Of a DNA stretch of 17,328 bases, positions 5,805 to 12,664 are shown piece after piece; position 1 is the first letter of the stretch; each line of letters opens with the position of its first letter. The stretch covers positions 1 to 17,328 of the forward strand of contig JBOGGX010000010.1 of the NCBI GenBank assembly GCA_050744245.1, written 5' to 3'. The position numbers and the translations under genes are program-made. The notes beneath the pieces were generated by a model. The model did no database searches. It saw only the letters and a program-made list of their open reading frames with translations, and was not told the DNA's origin. The stretch is from JBOGGX01 sp050744245 (lineage in GTDB: Bacteria; Actinomycetota; Acidimicrobiia; Acidimicrobiales; JBOGGX01).

Positions 5805-7760
5805 ATGGCCGACGATCTGGCGATCAAGCTCCCGGACGGGTCGCTCCGTAGGGTGCCCGCCGGCAGCACCGCGGCCGATCTCACCGCGGCCGTCGGTTCC
5901 CGGCTGCGGAAGGCGGCGGTCATCGCCATGATCAACGGCGAGGAGCGCGACCTGGCGACCGGGCTCGACGAGGGCGACGAGGTCAGCATCCTCACCGCCG
6001 ACGATCCTCGCGGCCTCTACACGATCCGTCACTCGACGGCCCATGTGCTAGCCCAGGCCGTGCTCGACCTGTTCCCCGGGTCCACCTTCGGCATCGGGCC
6101 GCCGATCGACGACGGCTTCTACTACGACTTCGAACTGCCCGACGGCCGGCACTTCACGCCGGACGACCTCGACCGCATCGACGCCAGGATGCGTGAGATC
6201 ATCGCCGAGGCCCAGCCGTTCGTCCGCGACGAGGTCTCGTCCGACCGGGCGCGTGAGGTCTTCCGCGACCACAGGTACAAGCTCGAGATCATCGACAACG
6301 CGGCGGCCGACCCGATGTCGGTGACCGACGCCGGCATTGTGCGCACCTACGAGAACCCGCCCCGCTTCATCGACCTGTGCCGTGGTCCCCACGTCGAGGA
6401 CACGAGCCGTCACCTCGGCCACTTCAAGCTGACCAGGGTGGCCGGCGCCTACTGGCGGGGCGACGAGCACAACCAGCAGCTGCAACGCATCTACGGCACG
6501 GCGTGGGCGTCGCCGCAGGGCCTGGCCGACCACCTGCATCGGGTCGAGGAGGCCGAGCGCCGTGACCACCGCAAGCTGGGTACCGAGCTCGACCTGTTCC
6601 ATTTCCCGCCCGAGGTCGGTAGCGGGCTGCCGCTCTACCACCCCAAGGGTGGGCTCATCCGCAAGCTGATGGAGGACTACTCCCGCACCGAGCACGAGCG
6701 GGGTGGCTACTCGTTCGTGTGGACGCCCCACATCTCCAAGAGCGACCTGTTCGAGAAGTCCGGCCACCTCGACTGGTACGCGGACGGCATGTACCCACCG
6801 ATGGAGCTCGACGAGGGCCAGCGGTACTACCCGAAGCCGATGAACTGCCCGATGCACATGTTGATCTACGGCTCGCAGCCGCGGTCGTACCGCGAGCTGC
6901 CGCTGCGGTTGTTCGAGTTCGGCACCGTGTACCGGTACGAGAAGTCCGGCGTCGTCCACGGTCTGCTGCGGGCGCGCGGGTTCACGCAGGACGACAGCCA
7001 CATCTTCTGCACGCCCGGCCAGCTCCAGGACGAGCTGGCCAGCCTGCTCGCCTTCGTCCTGCGGCTGTTGCGGCAGTTCGGCTTCGACGACTTCGAGGCC
7101 GAGCTGGCGACCCGCGATCCGGACAAGATGGTCGGCGACCCGGCCGAGTGGGATCGGGCCGAGGCCGCCCTGGAGGAGGCGATCAAGCGGTCGGGTCTGT
7201 CCTATGTCGTGGCCGAGGGCGAGGCCGCGTTCTACGCCCCCAAGATCGACGTCCACGTGCGCGACGCCATCGGCCGGCGCTGGCAGATGTCCACCATCCA
7301 GGTCGACTTCCAGTTCCCCGACCGGTTCGACCTGGAGTTCGTCGATCGCGACAACGTGCGCCGCCGGCCCCAGGTGATCCATCGGGCGCTGTTCGGCTCG
7401 TTCGACCGGTTCTTCGGCGTGCTGCTCGAGCACACGGCCGGCGCCCTGCCCGCGTGGCTGGCGCCCCTCCAGGCCAGGGTGCTGCCGGTGCGCAACGACC
7501 ACAACGGCTACGCCGTGCGCATAGCCGAGCGGCTGCGGGCCGAGGGCCTCAGGGCCGACGAGGTGGAGGCAGACGAGCCGCTGGGCGCCCGCATCCGGCG
7601 GGCCAAGCTCGAGAAGCTGCCGTACGTGCTTGTGGTCGGCGACGACGACGTGGCCGCGGGGACGGTCGGGGTCAACCCCAGGGGCGGCGTGGTCGAGCGG
7701 GGGGTTCCGGTCGACGAGTTCGTCGACCGCCTCACGGCCGAGGTCGAAGCCAAGACGTGA
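5805..7760 (+). CDS. thrS: Threonyl-tRNA synthetase
   Basis: This class II synthetase charges tRNA-Thr with threonine in the cytosol and edits Ser-tRNA-Thr. The 651-aa protein is full length. The domains in order are: TGS (about 1-65, KLPDGSLRRVPAGSTAADL); the editing domain, with HSTAH (76-80) and CRGPH (192-196); the catalytic core, with MNCPMH (Cys348 zinc ligand), motif 2 RYEKSGVVHGLLRARGF and QDDSH (His399 ligand), and VIHRA (His526 ligand) leading into motif 3; and the anticodon-binding domain (about 550-651, LPVRNDHNGYA...LGARIRRAKLEKLPYVLVVGD). ATG 5805 is the natural start for the TGS domain. Its stop overlaps the next gene's GTG (GTGA). In M. tuberculosis thrS (Rv2614c) also heads the PIM cluster. 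Confidence 0.97.
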   Translation: MADDLAIKLPDGSLRRVPAGSTAADLTAAVGSRLRKAAVIAMINGEERDLATGLDEGDEVSILTADDPRGLYTIRHSTAHVLAQAVLDLFPGSTFGIGPPIDDGFYYDFELPDGRHFTPDDLDRIDARMREIIAEAQPFVRDEVSSDRAREVFRDHRYKLEIIDNAAADPMSVTDAGIVRTYENPPRFIDLCRGPHVEDTSRHLGHFKLTRVAGAYWRGDEHNQQLQRIYGTAWASPQGLADHLHRVEEAERRDHRKLGTELDLFHFPPEVGSGLPLYHPKGGLIRKLMEDYSRTEHERGGYSFVWTPHISKSDLFEKSGHLDWYADGMYPPMELDEGQRYYPKPMNCPMHMLIYGSQPRSYRELPLRLFEFGTVYRYEKSGVVHGLLRARGFTQDDSHIFCTPGQLQDELASLLAFVLRLLRQFGFDDFEAELATRDPDKMVGDPAEWDRAEAALEEAIKRSGLSYVVAEGEAAFYAPKIDVHVRDAIGRRWQMSTIQVDFQFPDRFDLEFVDRDNVRRRPQVIHRALFGSFDRFFGVLLEHTAGALPAWLAPLQARVLPVRNDHNGYAVRIAERLRAEGLRADEVEADEPLGARIRRAKLEKLPYVLVVGDDDVAAGTVGVNPRGGVVERGVPVDEFVDRLTAEVEAKT

Positions 7761-8275
7761 CGTCCCGCATGGATCGGCTGTGGGCCGGGTGGCGGTCCGC
7801 GTACGTCGAGTCTGCGGTCGACGGGGCGCTGAGCGCGTCCAACGAGGAGGGCTCGATCTTCACCCGCATCCTGGCCAGCGGGCTCGACGACGCCGAGACC
7901 CACATCGTCCATCGGGGCGACCACGTTTTCGTGATCCTCAACAGCTACCCATACACGAGTGGCCATGTGCTGGTGATGCCGTATCGCGAGGCGGCCGCCC
8001 TCGAGGACCTGGAACCGGACGAGGCGGCCGAGTTGTGGGCCACGGTCACCGACGCGGTCGTCGCGATCAAGGCCGCCTATCGGCCGGAGGCATTGAACGT
8101 CGGGCTCAACCTGGGGTCCGCCGCCGGGGCCGGGGTCGCCGGACACGTGCACGTCCACGTGCTGCCGAGGTGGAGCGCCGACACCAACTTCATGACAGCC
8201 GTCGCCGAGGCCAGGGTCCTCCCCGAGGACCTGGCCACGACGTGGCGCAGGCTGCGCGACGCCTGGCCGGGATGA
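7757..8275 (+). CDS. HIT-family hydrolase/phosphorylase (Ap4A phosphorylase-like, Rv2613c homologue)
   Basis: HIT proteins act on nucleotide-phosphate bonds. The M. tuberculosis neighbour of thrS, Rv2613c, is an Ap4A phosphorylase, and this protein shares its order and features. From GTG 7757 it is 172 aa; an in-frame ATG at 7769 is an alternative start, but GTG overlapping the thrS stop implies coupling. Landmarks are the N-terminal MDRLWAGWRSAYVES block, SIFTRI (the family often has a Cys here), LNSYPYTSGHVLVMPYRE, the NVGLNLGSAAGAGVAGH turn and the HIT triad HVHVHVLPRW. A WSADTNFM segment follows, as in the mycobacterial enzymes. The natural substrate (Ap4A, from aminoacyl-tRNA synthetases such as ThrRS) makes the coupling with thrS biologically sensible, but that link is inference. 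Confidence 0.92.
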   Translation: MTSRMDRLWAGWRSAYVESAVDGALSASNEEGSIFTRILASGLDDAETHIVHRGDHVFVILNSYPYTSGHVLVMPYREAAALEDLEPDEAAELWATVTDAVVAIKAAYRPEALNVGLNLGSAAGAGVAGHVHVHVLPRWSADTNFMTAVAEARVLPEDLATTWRRLRDAWPG

Positions 8276-8838
8276 CCCACGACCCGAATGTTCGGTGGGG
8301 TGCCGGTACTTTCGAGACGCTGATGCTCGACGACGACGCTGCCCCCGCCCCGGCCGAGCAGCTGCCCGAGGATCTGCAGCCCGACGCCTACGTCGGGCCG
8401 TACACGTTCCCCAACAACAACCGCCGGCGGATCCCGGCCGTTTTGTACTGGGTCATCGCGGCGGCGTGCATCGCGCTCTGGCTGGCCCGGCGGGGCGACG
8501 ACCCGGTGCTCGTCAACGAGGGGATCCTCCTCGCCGGCGTCGGGCTCGGGCTGTTCGGGCTGTACTCGTGGTTCGCCGGCTACGACCTCGACGTCGACGA
8601 GCGCCAGGCCCTGGTGGCCGCCACCGCGTCGGTCGGGTTCCCGGTGGGCCACGCCTCGGCCCAGCTCGGCTGGCGCGGCCTGCGCAGCCGGCCGACGTGG
8701 CGCATCCTGCTCTACTCGGCCGAGAACCCGCCGACGAGGCGGGGCCTGGTGCTGGTCGACGGGGTCGACGGGGCCGTCCTCGACCAGCTCGTCGAGGACA
8801 ATCCCGGGGATTGGTCGGAGCCGTCTACGGGCGGTTGA
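8272..8838 (+). CDS. Hypothetical protein with two transmembrane helices
   Basis: I do not recognise this family. ATG 8272 overlaps the HIT stop codon (ATGA), so translation is coupled and the gene belongs to the thrS operon. The 188-aa product has an acidic, Pro/Ala-rich cytoplasmic N-terminus (about 1-45), an NNNRRR positive patch, a first hydrophobic helix at about 54-72 (IPAVLYWVIAAACIALWLA) and a second at about 83-102. Then comes a cytoplasmic domain of about 85 residues with alternating strands (WRILLYSAENPPTRRGLVLVDGVDG) that ends DWSEPSTGG. The positive-inside rule puts both termini in the cytosol. M. tuberculosis has no gene here between the HIT gene and pgsA1. No enzymatic motif is visible. 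The coding frame is supported by third-position GC and by the coupling. Confidence 0.75.
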   Translation: MTHDPNVRWGAGTFETLMLDDDAAPAPAEQLPEDLQPDAYVGPYTFPNNNRRRIPAVLYWVIAAACIALWLARRGDDPVLVNEGILLAGVGLGLFGLYSWFAGYDLDVDERQALVAATASVGFPVGHASAQLGWRGLRSRPTWRILLYSAENPPTRRGLVLVDGVDGAVLDQLVEDNPGDWSEPSTGG

Positions 8839-8854
8839 GCCCGAGGGTGTAGCT

Positions 8855-8874
8855 CCCCACGCCTGCGAGTGGGG
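8855..8874 (+). terminator. Hairpin after the thrS operon (candidate terminator)
   Basis: CCCCAC (8855-8860) pairs with GTGGGG (8869-8874) around an 8-base loop, 16 bases after the stop of the last thrS-operon gene. It stands where a terminator would be expected, since the next intact gene is on the other strand. There is no T tract, so confidence is low. Confidence 0.3.
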
Positions 8875-9018
8875 CTCGACTGAGCATGAAGTCCCCCCTT
8901 GGGTGGTGCGCCCCTACCTCCGCCCGCTCGCTTCGCAGAGCAGTCGTGAGACCACTCGGCGGGGCGAAACGGCAACACTCCGCCCGCCGCAGGTGGCGGC
9001 GGCGTGATGCTGGGGGTT
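8875..9018. other. Non-coding scar with GC hairpin and a 10-bp direct repeat; possible mobile-element remnant
   Basis: No credible coding sequence is visible; an ORF opening at ATG 8886 has Arg-rich composition with no recognisable motif. The stretch contains CTCCGCCCGC twice (8918-8927 and 8978-8987). It also has a strong stem, CGGCGGG(G)CG at 8957-8966 with CGCCCGCCG at 8981-8989 (nine pairs and one bulged G). A GTGCGCCC at 8907 resembles the 5' end of bacterial group II introns (GTGYG), and the structured, repeat-bearing texture also resembles the right ends of TnpB-type transposons. Neither can be established by eye. Together with the adjacent gene fragment it looks like the site of an old insertion or deletion. 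Confidence 0.3.
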
Positions 9019-9215
9019 CGGGACGCGCCTACCGCGACGGCACCGTCTTCGGCGTGGCCGAGCTCGATCAGGGCGATGTGAACGACGACGGCGACACGCT
9101 CGATCGGTTCCTCATGACCTGGACACCGGGCACCGGCGTGGTCAACACCGGGGCCGCGACCGACGGCGTCGTGGTGCTCAGCGGCAGCCTGGTGGTCGAG
9201 TTGGTCGCGAGGTAA
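9013..9215 (+). pseudogene. C-terminal fragment of a secreted calcium-type repeat protein (NDDGDTLD repeat)
   Basis: About 66 codons ending at TAA 9213-9215 encode a segment that looks like real protein: RDGTVFGVAELDQGDVNDDGDTLDRF, then a TWTPGTGVVNTG turn and a hydrophobic C-terminal strand. The D-x-N-x-D-G-D-T-x-D pattern, followed by two short beta strands, is typical of one repeat of large extracellular propeller-like proteins from soil bacteria. Upstream in the same frame (from ATG 8886) the sequence turns into Arg-rich text with no similarity to that pattern and no signal peptide, so the N-terminal repeats are missing. I read it as a decayed remnant left by a deletion or insertion. A small expressed ORF of 109 aa from ATG 8886 is the less likely alternative. 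Confidence 0.45.
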
Positions 9216-9224
9216 CGCAGACGG

Positions 9225-9719
9225 TCAGCCGAGGGCGCGGCGCGCCTCGTCGACGGCCCGCTCGGCGGCCCGGTAGCCGTCGGATGTGGTCTTGACCGCG
9301 CCGCGGACGAGGTCGAGGGCGCTCATGTCGCGGCCGTCGACCCTGGCTCGCCGGCGCCAGTCGTCGGCGTCGGTGTCGTCGATGCGAGCGGCAAGCCGCT
9401 CGGCCCCGCTCGTGACCAGTTCGAGCGCCTCCCGAGGCGTGGCCGGGCGGTCGCGATCGTCGGTGTGCAGCGTGACGTCGGGCCCGTCGGTGACCAGGGT
9501 CTGACGGAGCGCCTCGTCGGCCGCGGCCAGGTCCTGGCCCGTCTCGCCCGTGGCCAGGGTGGCGGACCGACCGTCGGCGCCGGGCCGGTTCAGCAGGGCG
9601 TCGGCGGTCTCGTCGTCCTCGAAGCCGGTGAACAGCCGCCGGAAGCGCCGGGCGAGCGACCGGAACGAGGTGGCGCTGTCGCTGGGGGAGAGGCGGGAGA
9701 CGTCGAGGCCGTCACTCAT
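9225..9719 (-). CDS. Hypothetical protein downstream of the EF-G2 gene, possibly a degenerate DinB-like helical protein
   Basis: Function not recognised. The 164-aa product starts at ATG 9719 on the minus strand, only 9 bases after the EF-G2 stop, so the two genes form an operon. An amphipathic Arg-rich stretch (SLARRFRRLFTGF, about 21-33) precedes an acidic middle part. The last 70 residues are helical (REALELVTSGAERLAARI...DDWRRRARVDGRDMSALDLVRGAVKTT). That W-x-R...G-x-x-x-x-A-L-D-L-V pattern recalls the end of DinB/maleylpyruvate-isomerase-type four-helix proteins, but the metal-binding His pair is absent. It has no signal peptide and no TM helix. Composition and third-position GC match the neighbours. 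It could equally be a lineage-specific partner of the GTPase. Confidence 0.65.
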   Translation of the reverse strand: MSDGLDVSRLSPSDSATSFRSLARRFRRLFTGFEDDETADALLNRPGADGRSATLATGETGQDLAAADEALRQTLVTDGPDVTLHTDDRDRPATPREALELVTSGAERLAARIDDTDADDWRRRARVDGRDMSALDLVRGAVKTTSDGYRAAERAVDEARRALG

Positions 9720-9728
9720 CTGAGCTGG

Positions 9729-11798
9729 TCAGTCGCGGGCGGCGACGTCGCGCTTCAGCCTCTCGACGAGGTTGGACGGCAGGACGTCGTAGTGGTCGTG
9801 GACCGCGGTGAAGCGGCCGCGGCCGCCGGTCATCGAGCGCAGGTCGATGGCGTACCGCAGGATCTCAGAGGTCGGCACCAGGGCGGTGACGATCTGCTCG
9901 CCGTCATGACCGGGCTCGGTGCCCTGCACCCGCCCCCGCCGGGCGTTGAGGTCGCCCATGACGTCGCCCTGGTACTCGGGCGGCACCGTGACCGACAGCA
10001 GTGAGACCGGTTCGAGCAACACCGGCCCCGCCTGGTCGAGCGCGGCCCTGATGGCCAGCCGGCCCGCGATCTTGAACGCCATCTCCGACGAGTCGACCGA
10101 GTGCTCCTTGCCGTCGACCAACTCGACCTTGACGTCGACCACCGGGTAACCGAACACGCCGCCCTCCCGCATGGCGTCCTCGATGCCGCGGTGCACGGCG
10201 GGGATGTAGCTCCGCGAGATGGCGCCGCCGACCACCTTGTCGACGAACTCGAACCCGGTCCCGCGCGGCTGGGCCTCGACGTTGATGACGGCCACGCCGA
10301 ACTGCCCGTGTCCGCCGGTCTGCTTCTTGTGCTTGCCCTCGACCCCGGTCGCCGAGCCCGCGATCGTCTCCCGGTAGGGGACCTTGACCTCCTCGGTGTC
10401 GACCGACACCCCGAACTTGCGGGCCAGCTTCTCCATCGTGATCGACAGGTGGGTCTCGCCGGTGCCGCGCAGCAGCGTCTGGTGGGTCTCGTCGCTGCGG
10501 TCGATGCGCAACGCCGGATCCTCCTCCTGCAGCCGGTGGATGGCGTTGGCCAGCTTGTCCTCGTCGGCCTGGGTCCTGGGCTTGATGGCGACGGACAGCA
10601 CCGGCTCCGGCATGGTGATGGGCTCGATCGACACCGGCTTGCCCTTCGGCGTGAGGGTGTCGCTGGTGACGGTGTGGGCCAGCTTGGCCACGGCCCCGAT
10701 GTCGCCCGCGGGCACGTCGGGCACCACGTCCTGCTCCTTGCCCCGCAGGCTGAACAGGGCGTGCAACCGTTCCTCATCACCCGAGCGGCTGTTCACCAGG
10801 TTGGCGTCGGGCCGGACCGTGCCCGACAGCACCTTGTAGAGCGAGATGTGGCCGACGTAGGGGTCGGCGATGGTCTTGAAGACGAAGGCCAACGGCTCGC
10901 CGGACGGGTCGGGGGTCACCTCGACCTCGGTGTCGCCGGCGGTGACCTTGGCGCCCGGGCGATCGAGCGGCGACGGGCCCAGCGTGACGATCTTGTCGGC
11001 CAGCCGGTCGATGCCGATCAGTCGGGTGGCCGAGCCGCACAGCACAGGGAACACGGTGGCGTCCCTGACCCCGGCGGCCAGGGCGTGGGAGAGCTCGTCG
11101 ATCGAGGGGAGGTCGTCGCTGAGGAAGCGCTCGAGCAGGTCGTCGTCGGCGACGACGATGCCTTCGACCAGCGCCTCGTGCACGGCCTCCTCCGACGCCC
11201 TGAGCTCGGACGGGATGTCGGTCGCGACCGCCTTGCCGTCCTCATAGACGTAGGCGGTGTCGGTCAGGAGGTCGACCACCCCCCGGAAGTCGTGCTCGGC
11301 GCCGATCGGCAGCTCGAGCGGGGCGACACCCTGTCCGAACCGGCTGCGGAGGTCGTCGAGGGTCCGGTCGAAGCTGGCCCGCTCGCGATCGACCTTGTTG
11401 ACGAAGATCATCCTGGGCAGGCCGAGCGACGCCGCGATCTTCCAGGCCGCGTCGGTCTGGACCTCGACCCCTTCGACCGCGCTCACCACGAACACGGCGA
11501 GGTCGGCGACCCGGAGGGCGGCGTTGACGTCGCCGACGAAGTCGGCGTAGCCGGGGGTGTCGACGACGTTGATCTTGTGGTCGTTCCACTCGAACGGGGC
11601 GAGCGCCAGCGACAGGGACTGGCCCCTCCGCTGCTCCTCGGCGTCGAAGTCGGACACCGTCGTCCCGTCCTCGACCCGCCCCATCCGGTTGATGATGCCG
11701 GCGGTGTAGAGCATGGCCTCGGTGAGGACCGTCTTGCCCGAGCCGCCGTGGCCCACCAGCGCAACGTTGCGGATCTTCTCCGGCGGATACCGCTTCAC
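9729..11798 (-). CDS. fusA2: EF-G2-type elongation factor G-like GTPase (FusA2 family)
   Basis: This paralogue of translation elongation factor G has a poorly defined role; mycobacterial EFG2 is reported to bind guanine nucleotides but to lack ribosome-stimulated GTPase activity. The GTG at 11798 is chosen because AGGGGGAA lies 7 bases upstream and the protein then begins VKRYPPEKIRNVALVGHGG, like other EF-G2 proteins (689 aa, full length). Motifs are P-loop GHGGSGKT (16-23), switch I with DAEEQRRGQSLSLAL (EF-G has RGITI), switch II DTPGYADF (80-87) and NKVD (134-137). Domains II-V follow, including the SGTVRPDANLVNSRSGDEERL domain II loop, GETHLS, the domain IV GGHGQFGVAVI block and the C-terminal RGRVQG and TGGRGRF segments. 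Tyr84 replaces the catalytic His of EF-G. The housekeeping fusA is presumably elsewhere. Confidence 0.92.
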   Translation of the reverse strand: MKRYPPEKIRNVALVGHGGSGKTVLTEAMLYTAGIINRMGRVEDGTTVSDFDAEEQRRGQSLSLALAPFEWNDHKINVVDTPGYADFVGDVNAALRVADLAVFVVSAVEGVEVQTDAAWKIAASLGLPRMIFVNKVDRERASFDRTLDDLRSRFGQGVAPLELPIGAEHDFRGVVDLLTDTAYVYEDGKAVATDIPSELRASEEAVHEALVEGIVVADDDLLERFLSDDLPSIDELSHALAAGVRDATVFPVLCGSATRLIGIDRLADKIVTLGPSPLDRPGAKVTAGDTEVEVTPDPSGEPLAFVFKTIADPYVGHISLYKVLSGTVRPDANLVNSRSGDEERLHALFSLRGKEQDVVPDVPAGDIGAVAKLAHTVTSDTLTPKGKPVSIEPITMPEPVLSVAIKPRTQADEDKLANAIHRLQEEDPALRIDRSDETHQTLLRGTGETHLSITMEKLARKFGVSVDTEEVKVPYRETIAGSATGVEGKHKKQTGGHGQFGVAVINVEAQPRGTGFEFVDKVVGGAISRSYIPAVHRGIEDAMREGGVFGYPVVDVKVELVDGKEHSVDSSEMAFKIAGRLAIRAALDQAGPVLLEPVSLLSVTVPPEYQGDVMGDLNARRGRVQGTEPGHDGEQIVTALVPTSEILRYAIDLRSMTGGRGRFTAVHDHYDVLPSNLVERLKRDVAARD

Positions 11799-11805
11799 CT
11801 GTTCG

Positions 11806-11813
11806 TTCCCCCT
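11806..11813 (-). promoter_or_regulatory. Ribosome binding site for the EF-G2 gene
   Basis: Read on the minus strand the site is AGGGGGAA, 7 bases before the GTG at 11798. It fixes the start against the longer open frame that runs upstream through the promoter region and into antisense pgsA. Confidence 0.6.
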
Positions 11814-11837
11814 GTACAGCCGCGAAACCTGAGAGAC

Positions 11838-11866
11838 CGCACACCCTAGCGACCAGTCGGTACCCT
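11838..11866 (+). promoter_or_regulatory. Candidate pgsA-operon promoter
   Basis: CGCACA (11838-11843, three matches to TTGACA) and TACCCT (11861-11866, TANNNT) are separated by 17 bases. The predicted start near 11873 leaves a leader of about 29 bases before pgsA. The elements interlock with the minus-strand promoter. Confidence 0.3.
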
Positions 11867-11871
11867 GTAGA
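11843..11871 (-). promoter_or_regulatory. Candidate EF-G2 promoter
   Basis: On the minus strand, TCTACA (11871-11866, four matches to TTGACA) and TAGGGT (11848-11843, TANNNT) are separated by 17 bases. The predicted start near 11836 leaves a leader of about 38 bases containing the ribosome binding site. Confidence 0.35.
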
Positions 11872-11901
11872 CGCCCGCATCCCGTTCGGAGCCCGCCCAC
11901 G

Positions 11902-12657
11902 ATGTTCGACAAGCACCTGAGGAGTCGCGTCGAGCCCAGGCTGGCGCCCGTCGGCGACAACCTGCGCCGCACCGGACTCACCGCCGACCACCTCACCGCC
12001 TTCGGCATCGTGATGGCGGCGGCCGCGGCCGTGGCCATCGGCGCCGGCGCCCTCCGGCTCGGCTTCCTGTTCGGCGTGCTCACTGCGGTCCCCGACGTGC
12101 TCGATGGCGCGGTGGCCAAGGCCAGCGGCACGACGTCTCGGCGAGGTTCGTTCTTCGACTCGGTCGCCGACCGCTTCACCGACGCCCTCCTCTTCGGCGG
12201 CGTCGCCTGGTACCTGTCGACCACCCACACCGGCCCGATCGTCGTCCTCCCGCTCGCCGTCCTCGGCCTGTCGATGCTGATCTCCTACGAGCGGGCCAAG
12301 GCCGAGGCCCTGGGCTTCCACGCCCGGGGCGGACTGATGGAGCGGGCCGAACGGCTGATCGCGCTCGGCGTCGGCGTGCTGTTCGAGACGCTGCTCATCC
12401 CGATCCTCTGGCTCATGCTGGTCCTGACCGCGTTCACCGCGGTCCAGCGGTTCGTCGTGGTCTGGCGCCAGGCCAGCGAGGAGGTGCCGGAACGGCCGCG
12501 CCCGGTGCGTACCCGGCTCCAGGCCCGCCGCAGCCGCCGCACCTCCCGTCGCATCGATCGGGCCGCGTGGCGGACCTATCGGGAGCGGTGGGCCGACCGC
12601 CGCGAGCGCCTGACCGGCGGGCGCGGCACCAGGCGCCGACCCGGCGCCGGCGCCTGA
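11902..12657 (+). CDS. pgsA: CDP-alcohol phosphatidyltransferase, likely phosphatidylinositol phosphate synthase
   Basis: This integral membrane enzyme joins CDP-diacylglycerol to an alcohol. By context (next to a PIM acyltransferase and PimA, as Rv2612c) the alcohol is probably inositol-1-phosphate, giving phosphatidylinositol phosphate. The 251-aa product has the signature D65xxD68G69xxA72-K73-x8-G82xxxD86xxxD90, with exact spacing and all four metal-binding Asp residues; the usual Arg of the AR pair is Lys73. Several hydrophobic helices follow (about 34-63, 94-105, 109-126, 148-178). The last 60 residues are strikingly Arg-rich (RLQARRSRRTSRRIDRAAWR and onward) and should be a cytoplasmic tail; mycobacterial PgsA1 is shorter. 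The next gene starts 7 bases downstream. Confidence 0.88.
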   Translation: MFDKHLRSRVEPRLAPVGDNLRRTGLTADHLTAFGIVMAAAAAVAIGAGALRLGFLFGVLTAVPDVLDGAVAKASGTTSRRGSFFDSVADRFTDALLFGGVAWYLSTTHTGPIVVLPLAVLGLSMLISYERAKAEALGFHARGGLMERAERLIALGVGVLFETLLIPILWLMLVLTAFTAVQRFVVVWRQASEEVPERPRPVRTRLQARRSRRTSRRIDRAAWRTYRERWADRRERLTGGRGTRRRPGAGA

Positions 12658-12664
12658 CCCGTCG

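Noticed and set aside
8848..8890. tRNA-like GGTGTAGCTC (D-arm resemblance)
   Set aside because: No acceptor stem pairing, anticodon arm or GTTCGA T-arm follows at the right distances.
9720..9728. Frameshift or readthrough joining the EF-G2 gene to the downstream ORF
   Set aside because: EF-G2 ends with a normal C-terminus, and the next gene has its own ATG in another frame 9 bases on.
10101..11849. 582-codon open frame on the + strand, antisense to the EF-G2 gene
   Set aside because: It has no recognisable motif, is full of Gly, Val, Asp and Arg from high-GC antisense reading, and mirrors a clearly real EF-G2 gene.
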